From DASWVC01 sp036401335 (GTDB lineage: Bacteria; Verrucomicrobiota; Verrucomicrobiia; Chthoniobacterales; JAFAMB01), in the NCBI GenBank assembly GCA_036401335.1, contig DASWVC010000293.1:1-64000 (forward strand): a stretch of 64,000 nt of DNA, in the 5' to 3' direction. Within the stretch, counting starts at the first letter, position 1. Each line of letters begins with the position of its first letter. Both the position numbers and the translations under genes were made by a program. Below the pieces are notes generated by a model. It saw only the letters and a list, made by a program, of their open reading frames with translations, ran no database searches and was not told the origin of the DNA. This document shows positions 52,960 through 61,550 of the stretch, in pieces.

Positions 52960-52992
52960 CCGGAGGCGGCATGGCCGCAGGGAGGTTGATCG

Positions 52993-53844
52993 ATGCAGAC
53001 GAAGGAGCAATACGAGATTGAGATCCGGCCAAGCCAGAGCTGGCTGAAGTTGAACTGGAGGGACCTGGTCGAGTTCCGCGACCTGTTCCTGCTGTTAGTC
53101 CGGCGCGATTTCGTAGTTAAGTACAAACAAACGCTGCTCGGCCCGCTCTGGTTTCTGATCCAACCCTTGCTTACGACCGTGGTGTTCACCGTCATTTTCG
53201 GCGGGGTTGCCAAGATGCCGACCAACGGCGTACCCCCGATGCTGTTTTACCTCAGCGGGTTGACCATCTGGTCCTATTTTTCTCAGTGCGTCAACGTTAA
53301 CTCCATGACGTTTCTGAGCAATTCGGCACTGTTTTCGAAAGTGTTTTTTCCGCGATTGATTTTGCCGTTAAGCACGACGACGTCGAACTTGTTTGCGTTG
53401 GGGGTCCAATTGATCAGCCTGATTGCGTTCACCACTTATTTCAAGGTGGCAGGCGCGCCCGTCCACCCCCATCTCCTGGCCCTGGTCACAGTGCCGCTCC
53501 TGGTGTTGCAGGCAGGGGTGCTTGCGCTCGGGTTCGGGCTTCTGTTCGCCTCGTTTACGGCCAAATACCAGGACCTGGTGCATTTGCTCGCCTTCGGCGT
53601 GCAAATCTGGATGTACGCAAGCCCGATCATCTATCCGGCTTCCCACATCCCGGCGAAGTTTGCCTGGCTGATCTGGGCGAACCCGGTGGCCCCATTGATC
53701 GAGAATTTCAGGGCGGCCTTTCTGGGCACTCCCGCGGAATCGATGCAGAACACGTTGTGCTCCGTCGCACTCACCGTCATTGTGTTGGGCATCGGTCTGC
53801 TGCAGTACCAGCGGGCCGAACGCACGTTCGTCGACACGATCTGA
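52993..53844 (+). CDS. wzm: ABC-2 polysaccharide export permease (Wzm-like)
   Basis: 283 aa. It begins with a short cytoplasmic helix carrying LVEFRDLFLLLVRRDFVVKY, then KQTLLGPLWFLIQPLLTTVV, the first helix typical of ABC-2 polysaccharide permeases, and has six membrane segments in total. IYPASHIPAKFAWLIWANP between helices is family-typical. It forms the inner-membrane channel for polymer export. The ATPase that pairs with such permeases is at 25181-26449, on the same strand but 27 kb away. The pyruvyltransferase gene follows after 99 bp. Confidence 0.92.
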   Translation: MQTKEQYEIEIRPSQSWLKLNWRDLVEFRDLFLLLVRRDFVVKYKQTLLGPLWFLIQPLLTTVVFTVIFGGVAKMPTNGVPPMLFYLSGLTIWSYFSQCVNVNSMTFLSNSALFSKVFFPRLILPLSTTTSNLFALGVQLISLIAFTTYFKVAGAPVHPHLLALVTVPLLVLQAGVLALGFGLLFASFTAKYQDLVHLLAFGVQIWMYASPIIYPASHIPAKFAWLIWANPVAPLIENFRAAFLGTPAESMQNTLCSVALTVIVLGIGLLQYQRAERTFVDTI

Positions 53845-53943
53845 AAGCGGCCCGCTTTGCCGGGCAGACCGGCGGGCACGAACGACGCGCAGCCTCTACC
53901 GAAAGCACCGGGGGCCTCCGCTCCCCGCGGCGCCCCTCCTGAG

Positions 53944-55236
53944 ATGAACATTCTGGTGGACAACGGCGATCCTGAGCTCACTAACCTCGGCGATTACGCG
54001 ATGCTTTCGGCAGCCTGCCAGGAAATCGGCTTGGCCTGGCCGAAAGCCAGCTTGTTTACCTTTGCTTCCCGCCCGGAGCGGCTCGCGGAACTCCTTCCGG
54101 GCGTTCGCCCGGTTCCTACCCTGGGCCGCGACCTCTGGTCCCGGCTGGCGGCGCTCGGGTGGTTCTGGGAGAGCAGGTTTCCCCGGTCCAGAAGGCTGGC
54201 GCAGCAATACCGTCTTTTTACGAGCCGCCCGTCTGCCGCGTTGCTCGCGCGCCTGACCGCGCCCGCTACGAAAGGCGGCCCGGAAGCGGTGCGCCAATTC
54301 TTAAGGTTCCTCCGTCGGGTGGATCTCTACTTTTGGTGCGGGGGCGGTTACCTGACGGACCCGTTCGGTTCCCTGGCCACAAAACTGGCCAATACGCTGG
54401 AAGTGCTGACCAGCCGGACGGTTCCCGCCGCTGCCTTCGGCCTGGGGGTTGGGCCGCTGCACCGGCCCCGCATCCACGCCGCCGTGCGCTCCGCGATGGG
54501 TAATTTTCAGGCCGTGGGGTTGCGCGACCATGATTCCGCCCGGCAGCTTAAGGAATGGGGCATCGAGCAGGGGCGCGTCCGGGTGACGGGTGACGATGCA
54601 CTGTCAACGGCGGAACGGCACACCCCTCCAGACCTTGGCACCTGGTTGGGAATCAGTTTCCGACACAGTTATTACTCCGGGTTCAGCCCTGAGCGGATGG
54701 TGCCGCTGACGGCGCGGCTGCCGGATTTCTGTGCGCGTCACCGCGCCGCCATGGCTTCCATCCCGATTGCCCGCGCGGACCTGTCGGCAAACTGGGGCCT
54801 GCGTTCAACCAGCGTTTCGTTCTACCAACCGCCTTTCGACCTTGCGTCCGTGCTCGACGCCGTCGGCCACTGCCGGCTGGTTGTAACCGCCTCCTACCAT
54901 GCCGCGGTGTTCGCCCTGGCCATGGGTGTATCGGTGGTTGCGGTGACGGCCTCAGGGTATTACGCCCTCAAGTTCACCGGTCTGCAACGGTCGTTCGGAG
55001 GTCTGCTTCCGGTCATCCCGCTGCCGCTGCCTTCGGATGCGGCAGGCAACGAACGCCTTCTGGGTCAGATGGAAGAGAGCTGGCGCCGGGCCCCACAAGT
55101 GAGGGGAGAGTTGCAGGACCGGGCGCGGCAACAGATTGAGGTGAACCGTCGCTTTCGCCACGAGGTTTTCGCGGAGCTGAGGCGGGAGACGGACGCAGTG
55201 CACGGAACCGTCGGCCAACGGCAGGCTCACGGCTGA
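53944..55236 (+). CDS. Polysaccharide pyruvyltransferase family protein (pair member, right arm)
   Basis: 430 aa from the ATG at 53944 (MNILVDNGDPELTNLGDYAM). Family motifs: LYFWCGGGYLTD, AAFGLGVGPL, VTGDDALSTAERH and CRLVVTASYHAAVFALAMG. This is the same superfamily, and locally the same subgroup, as the gene at 34496. It probably adds a pyruvate ketal to the exported glycan. It lies 99 bp after wzm and 73 bp before a glycosyltransferase, so it is part of a plus-strand operon. Confidence 0.88.
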   Translation: MNILVDNGDPELTNLGDYAMLSAACQEIGLAWPKASLFTFASRPERLAELLPGVRPVPTLGRDLWSRLAALGWFWESRFPRSRRLAQQYRLFTSRPSAALLARLTAPATKGGPEAVRQFLRFLRRVDLYFWCGGGYLTDPFGSLATKLANTLEVLTSRTVPAAAFGLGVGPLHRPRIHAAVRSAMGNFQAVGLRDHDSARQLKEWGIEQGRVRVTGDDALSTAERHTPPDLGTWLGISFRHSYYSGFSPERMVPLTARLPDFCARHRAAMASIPIARADLSANWGLRSTSVSFYQPPFDLASVLDAVGHCRLVVTASYHAAVFALAMGVSVVAVTASGYYALKFTGLQRSFGGLLPVIPLPLPSDAAGNERLLGQMEESWRRAPQVRGELQDRARQQIEVNRRFRHEVFAELRRETDAVHGTVGQRQAHG

Positions 55237-55309
55237 GGGCGTCTGAAGGCGGAGATGCCTCGCCTGCACTTGCGGACCTCGGGAGGCTGTGGGTAGGATT
55301 AAACGAAGA

Positions 55310-56230
55310 ATGAGAGTGACCATTGGCATCCCGGTGTACAACTGCGAACGCTGGATTACAGCGACCATCCAGTCCGCCCTTGACCAGTCGTGGCCGGACA
55401 AGGAGGTGGTGGTGGTGGATGACGGTTCCTTCGACGCTACGCCCCGCCTGTGCCGGGAGTTTGGTTCCAAGATTCGCTTCACCGCGCAGGGACGCAAAGG
55501 CGGCAACGCGGCGCGCAACCGGATCATCGAGGCGGCGACGGGTGAGTTCATCCAGTTTCTGGATGCGGATGACGCGTTGCCTGCAGACAAAATCGAAGCC
55601 CAACTGGAATCCGGCACCCGTGCCGATGTGCTGTGCAGCCCGGTGCGCTTCGAGACCTGGAGCAACGGTCAACCGGTGCAGACGGATCTGCAGGTTCTGC
55701 CCGACCCGCTGGATTGGAAGGCGGAATGGCTGCGGTGGAACCTTCCTCAGACCGGCGGCTGCCTCTGGCGCAAATCGGCGCTGGTCCGCATCGATGGCTG
55801 GAACCAGCGCTTTCACTGCAACCAGGAATACGAGCTCTATTTTCGGGCGTTCAAGGCGGGCCTCCGCTTCCGTCGGGTACATGCGCCGGCAGCTATTTAC
55901 CGGCTCTGGTCGGAAAACACGGTGTGCCGAAAGGACAAAGCGGGGGTGATCGAATCCAAGACGCAGCTGATCAGCAGCTTTCTGGACTGGCTGCGAACGC
56001 AGGGTGAAGAAACCGCAGCGTACCGGCGCCTGGCCGGCATCGCCTGCTTTGAGATGGCCCGTTCCCTGGCCGTGCAGGATCTGGAACGGGCTCGGCGGTA
56101 TTTTCAAGCCCGGCGAAGCGAAGGGTTGATCACTCCCGAAGGTCCCGCCGCTCCTTGGAAATACCGGCTGCTCCTTCAGTTGCTCGGTTTTTCAGCCGCG
56201 GAACGGCTGGCCAAAGCGAGCCGGTCCTGA
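55310..56230 (+). CDS. Family 2 glycosyltransferase (pair member A, right arm)
   Basis: 306 aa from the ATG at 55310. GT2 motifs: MRVTIGIPVYNCERWI, VVVVDDGSFDATP, GGNAARNRIIEAA, IQFLDADDALPA (DxD), and LPQTGGCLWRKSALVRIDGW. The end EGPAAPWKYRLLLQLLGF is shared with the paralogue at 39147, so the two are whole-length copies. It is a cytoplasmic sugar transferase in the right-arm operon, following the pyruvyltransferase and preceding the next GT2. Confidence 0.92.
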   Translation: MRVTIGIPVYNCERWITATIQSALDQSWPDKEVVVVDDGSFDATPRLCREFGSKIRFTAQGRKGGNAARNRIIEAATGEFIQFLDADDALPADKIEAQLESGTRADVLCSPVRFETWSNGQPVQTDLQVLPDPLDWKAEWLRWNLPQTGGCLWRKSALVRIDGWNQRFHCNQEYELYFRAFKAGLRFRRVHAPAAIYRLWSENTVCRKDKAGVIESKTQLISSFLDWLRTQGEETAAYRRLAGIACFEMARSLAVQDLERARRYFQARRSEGLITPEGPAAPWKYRLLLQLLGFSAAERLAKASRS

Positions 56231-56291
56231 GCGACTGAAGGCACCGTTCACCCAGGCAGGTGCGATCGAGTCGACGCGTGCTGGGATAAGC

Positions 56292-57296
56292 ATGGCGCAA
56301 CCCCGCGATCTGATGACCAAACCGATTTCCCTTTTGATTCCCTGTTATAACTCGGCCCGTTTTCTGCCGGGTTTGTTCGACCAGATCCACCGGCAGACCG
56401 TGCCCTTTGCGGAAATCATTGTCTACGATGACCACAGCGCGGACGGTTCGGCTGCCGTCGCTGAGGCCCTTGGCGCGAGGGTGTTACGAGGCAAGGCCAC
56501 ACGCGGTCCGGGATTTGCCCGGAATCGCCTGCTGGAAGCAGCCGGTAAACCGTTCCTGCACTACCACGATGCCGACGACGGGGTGGAACCGCTCTTCGTG
56601 GAGAAAATGAGCCGGGCCTTGGACTCGGATCGGCATGGAACGGTTTGCGCCCTCCGGATCGTTCACCTCGACCACGCCGAGGCGGATTACGTGCTTCGGT
56701 TCCCGGAAATCGCTGCCCATGCGGATCTCGTCGGATTCATGATCCGTACGTTCATCCACTTCGATGCCATGGTCGTTCCGCGACGGTTGTTGGTTGAGGC
56801 CGGCGGCTTTGTCGACCAGATGCGGTTTAGCGAAGACCGGGACTTGCTGGCACGGCTGGCCGCCACCGGAATCGCTTTCAATTACGTCGACGAACCGTTG
56901 GCCACCTGGACCAAGCACGGGGCTTCCCTGACGCGCTCGCGTCCGACCCTTGCGCAGGCCCCGTACCGTCGCTGGTACCTTCACCGGTGTTACCGCAAAC
57001 TCCCTTCGCAACACCGTCCCGCCATTGGGGACATGGCCTTGTACGTGGCCTGGATGTTCTACCACGATGCCCGTGGCCGGGAAGCCCGGGCCTACCGCGA
57101 GGAAGCCCGCCGCTGGATGTACCTCGCCCGCCTTTGCCGCCGTCGCTACGGGCGTTCCGCTTCCTGGCCGGAAAAACTGCTCGCGCAGGGTTTCGGTCCA
57201 GAAGTGGCCTTCTTCGTTCGCCGGATGCACGCTGCCGCCCGGGGCCGGTTGGATGGTTCTCCGCGCAAAATCCAAAGCCCGACGGCACGCCCGTAG
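56292..57296 (+). CDS. Family 2 glycosyltransferase (pair member B, right arm)
   Basis: 334 aa. GT2 motifs: ISLLIPCYNSARFLPGLFDQ, EIIVYDDHSADGS, GPGFARNRLLEAAGKP, LHYHDADDGVEP (DxD) and FVDQMRFSEDRDLLARLAAT. It is a paralogue of the gene at 27445. Translation may start at the ATG at 56292 or eight codons later. It is followed 11 bp later by the GT4 gene, so these are one operon. The donor sugar is unknown. Confidence 0.92.
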   Translation: MAQPRDLMTKPISLLIPCYNSARFLPGLFDQIHRQTVPFAEIIVYDDHSADGSAAVAEALGARVLRGKATRGPGFARNRLLEAAGKPFLHYHDADDGVEPLFVEKMSRALDSDRHGTVCALRIVHLDHAEADYVLRFPEIAAHADLVGFMIRTFIHFDAMVVPRRLLVEAGGFVDQMRFSEDRDLLARLAATGIAFNYVDEPLATWTKHGASLTRSRPTLAQAPYRRWYLHRCYRKLPSQHRPAIGDMALYVAWMFYHDARGREARAYREEARRWMYLARLCRRRYGRSASWPEKLLAQGFGPEVAFFVRRMHAAARGRLDGSPRKIQSPTARP

Positions 57297-57307
57297 CGGC
57301 ACCCGCC

Positions 57308-58549
57308 ATGCAGATCGCGTTTATCGTTGCGGGATTCCCCATTGCTTCGGAAACCTTTATTCTGAATCAGATCACGGGCCTTCTGCAACGCGGCCATCAA
57401 GTCGACGTGTTCGCCCAGTGGCGGGATACCGGGAGCGGCCCGCATCCGGACGTGACCCGCTTCCGGCTCGTGGAGCGCACCTTTTACCTGCACGTGAGCC
57501 CCCACCGTACCGCTCGCCTGCTGTCAGCCCTGGACGCCCTCGGCCGCGCGATGTCGCGCGGGCAACTCCGCATCTTCCGGGCGTTGGACCCGAGGCGCTT
57601 CGGCCGGCAGGCGCTGAACCTCCGGGTGCTCAACCAGATGCGCCCCTTTATCGGCCGGCCGGCTTACGCCGTCGTGCACTGCCATTTCGGGCCTTCCGGC
57701 GTGATCGGCGACACGGTGCGCCAACTCGGTCTCACGGCCGCACCTTTGCTGACCACCTTTCACGGCTACGACATTTCGTCGTTTGTCCGGGAGCGCGGCC
57801 CGGAGGTGTACAAAAACCTTTTCCGGGATGGTGATGCCTTTACATGCTCCAGCCAGTTTATCCGCAACCGCTTGGTGAGCGCAGGGTGTCCGGCCCCCAG
57901 GATCCACCTGTTTAAGTTGGGCACCGACCTGAAAAAGTTCAGCTTTACCGCACGGGTTCCGGACGAGACGGGCGCCGTCCGACTGGTGACGGTGGCGCGG
58001 CTAACCGAGAAAAAGGGGCTTGAGTACTCAATTCGTGCGTTTGCCAAACTGGCGGCGCGCTTTCCTTTGCTGGAGTACAACATTGTCGGCGACGGCGATC
58101 AACGGAAACCGTTGGAACGGCTGCTGAACGGGCTTGGACTTAACGGCAGGGTCAGGTTGCTGGGCTGGCGCACCGACCCTGAGGTACGGGAAATTTATGC
58201 CCGCTCCCACCTGTTTGTCCTGTCCAGCGTGGAAGCTGCCAACGGAGACATTGAAGGTCAGGGCATGGTGCTGCAGGAAGCCCAAGCCATGGGGCTGCCG
58301 GTGGTGTGCAGCCGGCACAATGGCTTTCCGGAAGGCATCTTGGAGAATGAGTCCGGCTTTCTGGTGCCGGAGCGGGATGCAGACGCCCTCGCCGCCTGTC
58401 TAACCACCCTTTTGCAACGTCCAGGCACCTGGCCCGAAATGGGCCAGCGCGGCCGGGCCTACGTCGAGGCGGAGTACGACCTTGAAAAGCGCAACGACGC
58501 ACTCGTGGCGCTTTACGACGAGTTACGGGCCCGGAGGGCACGACCGTAG
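57308..58549 (+). CDS. Family 4 glycosyltransferase (WcaL/AmsK-like)
   Basis: 413 aa from the ATG at 57308 (MQIAFIVAGFPIASETFILN). GT4/GT-B marks: PLLTTFHGYDISSFVRERG, LVTVARLTEKKGLEYSIRAF, and the donor-site E-x7-E in EGQGMVLQEAQAMGLPVVC. This pattern matches enzymes that add sugars in colanic-acid-type synthesis (WcaL). A 12-bp gap separates it from the upstream GT2. A probable terminator follows, so it ends the right-arm operon. Confidence 0.92.
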   Translation: MQIAFIVAGFPIASETFILNQITGLLQRGHQVDVFAQWRDTGSGPHPDVTRFRLVERTFYLHVSPHRTARLLSALDALGRAMSRGQLRIFRALDPRRFGRQALNLRVLNQMRPFIGRPAYAVVHCHFGPSGVIGDTVRQLGLTAAPLLTTFHGYDISSFVRERGPEVYKNLFRDGDAFTCSSQFIRNRLVSAGCPAPRIHLFKLGTDLKKFSFTARVPDETGAVRLVTVARLTEKKGLEYSIRAFAKLAARFPLLEYNIVGDGDQRKPLERLLNGLGLNGRVRLLGWRTDPEVREIYARSHLFVLSSVEAANGDIEGQGMVLQEAQAMGLPVVCSRHNGFPEGILENESGFLVPERDADALAACLTTLLQRPGTWPEMGQRGRAYVEAEYDLEKRNDALVALYDELRARRARP

Positions 58550-58556
58550 AACTTTT

Positions 58557-58594
58557 GGGCGGTGCGGGGGTCTCCTGCGTGCTCGCCCGTTTTT
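58557..58594. terminator. Probable terminator between convergent genes
   Basis: GGGCG at 58557 pairs with CGCCC at 58584-58588, with partial inner pairing (GC..GGG/CC.GC), followed by GTTTTT. On the other strand AAAAGTT follows, so the A-run (58552-58556 complement) could serve the minus-strand gene poorly. It lies between the GT4 gene and the convergent deoR-like gene. Confidence 0.5.
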
Positions 58595-58633
58595 GTTCTC
58601 GCCAGCGCGGCGTTGGCGGCCCGCGTCAACGCA

Positions 58634-59389
58634 TCAGGCTCGGGTAACGGTGAGGCCCGCGCGTTTGAACGGTGCAATCAGGTCCTCCGGGGCATCAACC
58701 TCGACCACCATGCCGCTGACCTCGTTCAGGGGCGCGATGACGTACGCGGAAGCGGCATGGAGCTTCTCGCTTGAGGCCAGCACGATCGTCTCGGCCGCCC
58801 GCCGGCTCAGGGCCCGCTTGACGTGCGCCTCCTCCAGGTCACCGGTGGACAGCCCCGCCTCCGGATGAATGCCGGTAACGCCCATGAAAAAGACGTCGGC
58901 CCGCACCTGGGCAGCCGCCTCGATCACCGCGGCACCAACGGCAACGATTGAATGTTTGAAAAGGCGTCCCCCCAACAGCACCACTTCCACATGGCGGTGG
59001 GCCACCAGCGCCACGGCAACCGAAGGGCTGTGGGTCACGACCGTGGCCCGAAGGTTGGGGGCCAAGTGCCGGGCCAACTGTACCGCCGTGGTGCCGCCGT
59101 CGAGGATGACGACCTGCCCAGGCTGCACCAACGCCGCCGCAGCCCGGCCTATGGCGGTTTTGCCCTCCATTCCCAACCGCTGCCGGCCCGCAAAATCGGC
59201 CACGGCGGGCGAGGCTGGCAACGCCCCCCCGTGAACCCGCTGCAGGCGGCCCTCGCTTGCAAGCTCGCGCAGGTCACGACGGATGGTATCCTCCGAAAGC
59301 CGGAGTTCCTGGCTGAACGTCTTGGCAACGAACTGCCCGTCCCGCTGGAGTCGGTCAAGAATGAGGTTCTTGCGTTGGCTCGTGAGCAT
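58634..59389 (-). CDS. DeoR-family transcriptional regulator
   Basis: 251 aa. The N-terminal HTH is complete (RLQRDGQFVAKTFSQELRLS then EDTIRRDLRELASEGRLQRV), with HGGAL marking the end. The sugar-phosphate sensor domain has VILDGGTTAVQLARHL, FFMGVTGIHPEAGLST and IVLASSEKL. It should bind DNA and respond to a phosphorylated sugar. It is divergent from the DUF4406-like/nudK pair, and tandem repeats in the intergenic space are likely binding sites, so it probably regulates those genes and itself. Confidence 0.93.
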   Translation of the reverse strand: MLTSQRKNLILDRLQRDGQFVAKTFSQELRLSEDTIRRDLRELASEGRLQRVHGGALPASPAVADFAGRQRLGMEGKTAIGRAAAALVQPGQVVILDGGTTAVQLARHLAPNLRATVVTHSPSVAVALVAHRHVEVVLLGGRLFKHSIVAVGAAVIEAAAQVRADVFFMGVTGIHPEAGLSTGDLEEAHVKRALSRRAAETIVLASSEKLHAASAYVIAPLNEVSGMVVEVDAPEDLIAPFKRAGLTVTRA

Positions 59390-59420
59390 GGGTTCAGTCT
59401 AGGGCAGCAGCGCATCGTTC

Positions 59421-59480
59421 GCACGAATTTTCGGGGAGGTTGCACGAAGTTGCATGAATAAGCTTGATTTTTCACGAAAG
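59421..59480. promoter_or_regulatory. Repeated CACGAA-type sites at the deoR divergent promoter
   Basis: GTTGCACGAA (59439-59448) and GTTGCATGAA (59449-59458) are tandem 10-bp repeats, one helical turn apart. GCACGAA also occurs at 59421 and TTCACGAA at 59471. They lie between the divergent deoR-like gene and the DUF4406-like gene, so they probably form the operator array. Confidence 0.5.
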
Positions 59481-59542
59481 CTGCCGATCATGCCTGCTTC
59501 ACGTGCAGCAACTGCTTGAGCAAGTGCCAACAATTCCGTTTT

Positions 59543-59935
59543 ATGAATATGCCTCCCCATCGTCCTCTGACCATCCTGATTGCCGGCCCGTTTCGGTCCG
59601 GGTCTGGAGACGACCCAGTCCGGCTCTCCGACAATTTGCGTGCGTTGGAAGCTCATGCCCTGCCGCTCTGGCGTGCCGGGCACATCCCCATGATTGGCGA
59701 GTGGGTCGCCCTGCCCCTGATCCACGCGGCGGGCGGTACCCACATTGCCGACGGCGTGCACCAGGATTTTCTCTACCCGGTCGCCCGGCGCTTGATTGCG
59801 CGTTGCGATGCGGTGCTGCGGGTTCCCGGGGAGTCGAAGGGTGCTGACCAGGATGTCCGGTTGGCACGCGAGCACGGCCTGCCGGTGTACTTCCACGTCG
59901 ACGAGGTGCCGGTGGCGGCCCGGCCGCATGTTTAG
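59543..59935 (+). CDS. DUF4406-like / nucleoside deoxyribosyltransferase-like protein
   Basis: 130 aa from the ATG at 59543 (MNMPPHRPLTILIAGPFRSG). The N-terminal IAGPF and central FLYPVARRLIARCDAVLRVP with GESKGADQDVRLAREHGLPV match the DUF4406/nucleoside 2-deoxyribosyltransferase-like fold, with conserved Asp and Glu in the active-site region. It would act on a nucleotide or related ligand. It overlaps no gene, but lies 30 bp upstream of nudK and is co-transcribed with it. Exact substrate unknown. Confidence 0.8.
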   Translation: MNMPPHRPLTILIAGPFRSGSGDDPVRLSDNLRALEAHALPLWRAGHIPMIGEWVALPLIHAAGGTHIADGVHQDFLYPVARRLIARCDAVLRVPGESKGADQDVRLAREHGLPVYFHVDEVPVAARPHV

Positions 59936-59965
59936 CTACCAACGTGAGCAGAGGATCTTAGCCGT

Positions 59966-60568
59966 ATGAACCCATCAGAACGTGTGCGCATCCGGGAGGT
60001 AAAGGTGCTTTCCGCCGACTGGTACGTGCTCAAGAAGACGACGTTCGACTACCGCCTGCGGAACGGGGGTTGGAAGACGGTCAGCCGCGAAACCTACGAT
60101 CGGGGCAACGGCGCCACCATCCTCCTGTTCCATCGGCGGCGCGGAACGGTGCTGCTGACCCGGCAGTTCCGGCTTCCGGCCTACGTGAATGGTTGCGCTG
60201 ACGGCATGCTGATCGAGGCGTGCGCGGGGCTTCTGGACGGCGACTTGCCGGAGGCCGCCATTCGGCGGGAGGCGCAGGAAGAGCTGGGGGTAGAGGTGGG
60301 CCCGGTGAAAAAGGTCATGGAGGCCTACATGAGCCCCGGGTCCGTCACCGAAAAGCTGCACTTCTTTGTGGCGGAGTACGAGACGCCGCCCGGGGTAAGC
60401 GCGGGCAGGCTCGACGAGGGGGAAGAAATCGAAGTTATCGAAATGAGGCTCGAGGACGCCCTGGCGAAGGTTGAGCGGGGTGAGATCCAGGATGGCAAAA
60501 CGATCATGCTGCTGCTTTGGGCGCAGCTGAATGCCTTTGTGAGCGGCCAGAAGAAGGTGTCGCCGTAA
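59966..60568 (+). CDS. nudK: GDP-mannose pyrophosphatase NudK
   Basis: 200 aa. The Nudix box reads AGLLDGDLPEAAIRREAQEE then LGVEVG, with the expected G-x5-E-x7-REUxEE spacing. The surrounding residues (YDRGNGATILLF; LTRQFRLPAYVNG; AYMSPGSVTEKLHFFVAEYE) match NudK, which hydrolyses GDP-mannose and other GDP-sugars to GMP and sugar-1-phosphate. In a polysaccharide region it may adjust the sugar-nucleotide pool. It follows the DUF4406-like gene on one transcript controlled by the DeoR-type gene. It ends 12 bp from the convergent glycosyltransferase gene. Confidence 0.92.
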   Translation: MNPSERVRIREVKVLSADWYVLKKTTFDYRLRNGGWKTVSRETYDRGNGATILLFHRRRGTVLLTRQFRLPAYVNGCADGMLIEACAGLLDGDLPEAAIRREAQEELGVEVGPVKKVMEAYMSPGSVTEKLHFFVAEYETPPGVSAGRLDEGEEIEVIEMRLEDALAKVERGEIQDGKTIMLLLWAQLNAFVSGQKKVSP

Positions 60569-60580
60569 CGGCGTGTGGAT

Positions 60581-61519
60581 TCACGGCGAGCCGCCTCCCC
60601 GAGGAGGCCGGCGGCTCTTGAAGAAGGTGCGAATGTCCGCCTCGCGCCGGTCTCCGTGATCCTTGACGCTGTGAATCACGCTGCGGCCTTGTGCGACGAG
60701 GCGGTCGGGTGCGTCCGGCAGGCCAAGGTGGCGCACCGCGAACACGTCACCGGCCTGGTCGAAGGGTTCCAGTCCATAGCCGGCGGCGGCTGCAAGCAAC
60801 GCTACGATGGCGTCTTCGCCCAACGGGGCCTGCAGCCAGAGCGTTGGATCGTCGAGGTACCCTTCCCGGTGCAGGGCTTGCAAACACTCAGCCGACACGG
60901 CGTAACCTCCGCCTGAGCAGTGCTCGCCGAGGCGGTAGCCGTTCAGCAACGCCCGCCGCAGGACGTTCCGAATCCGTCCGTAGCGGCCCCAGAACGCCAA
61001 CTGGAGCGCTGGGCCGCCGGCCGGCGTTCGACGCCAGACGCTGAATTGCCGCAGCAGTTTTTCCAGCGCAGGGGTTGAGGTGCGGTCTTTCATCCGGGCC
61101 GGGCTGAATTGGTAGGCTCCCAGGATGCCCGCTCCGGGAGTGGCGGCGAATTTCGCCCGGATGCGGTTTGCGCACGCACCGATCACGAGGGAATCGGTGT
61201 CGAGCTTCAGCACGAAACTCACCTCAGAACTGGCGACCACCCGGCGCAAGCCGGCCAGCACGCCCGCTGCTGCGCCGGAGCCCCAACCCGAACCCCGGCC
61301 ACGCCGCGGGTTGGGCAGCATGGTCACGCGGGAGCCGAGGCCGGGCGCAATTCGCTGGATGAGCGGACGGCCCTTGAGGTCGTCATCGACCAGGACAAGG
61401 TTGAATCGGCCGCCTTCGAAGGCTTCCAGGGCTTCGGCCAGGTCCCGTGCCCGCTCGATTTCCACCGGGTTTGGTCCGATCAACAGTACGACGGCGAATG
61501 GTTGCGTCCCTAAGTTCAT
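60581..61519 (-). CDS. GT-A-like glycosyltransferase of a local two-member family
   Basis: 312 aa from the ATG at 61519 (MNLGTQPFAVVLLIGPNPVE). It shares with the gene at 19572 the strand RFNLVLVDDD, the block PNPRRGRGSGWGSGAAAGVL, the DxD-like FVLKLDTDSLVI, LAFWGRYGRIRNVLRRALLN and GRSVIHSVKDHGDRREADI. The two are clearly one family, probably sugar transferases, with donor unknown. It lies downstream of a GT2 on the minus strand, 31 bp apart, and is likely co-transcribed with it. Confidence 0.75.
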   Translation of the reverse strand: MNLGTQPFAVVLLIGPNPVEIERARDLAEALEAFEGGRFNLVLVDDDLKGRPLIQRIAPGLGSRVTMLPNPRRGRGSGWGSGAAAGVLAGLRRVVASSEVSFVLKLDTDSLVIGACANRIRAKFAATPGAGILGAYQFSPARMKDRTSTPALEKLLRQFSVWRRTPAGGPALQLAFWGRYGRIRNVLRRALLNGYRLGEHCSGGGYAVSAECLQALHREGYLDDPTLWLQAPLGEDAIVALLAAAAGYGLEPFDQAGDVFAVRHLGLPDAPDRLVAQGRSVIHSVKDHGDRREADIRTFFKSRRPPRGGGSP

Positions 61520-61550
61520 CACCGCCCAACCCAAAGAAGCGAACGCGCAT

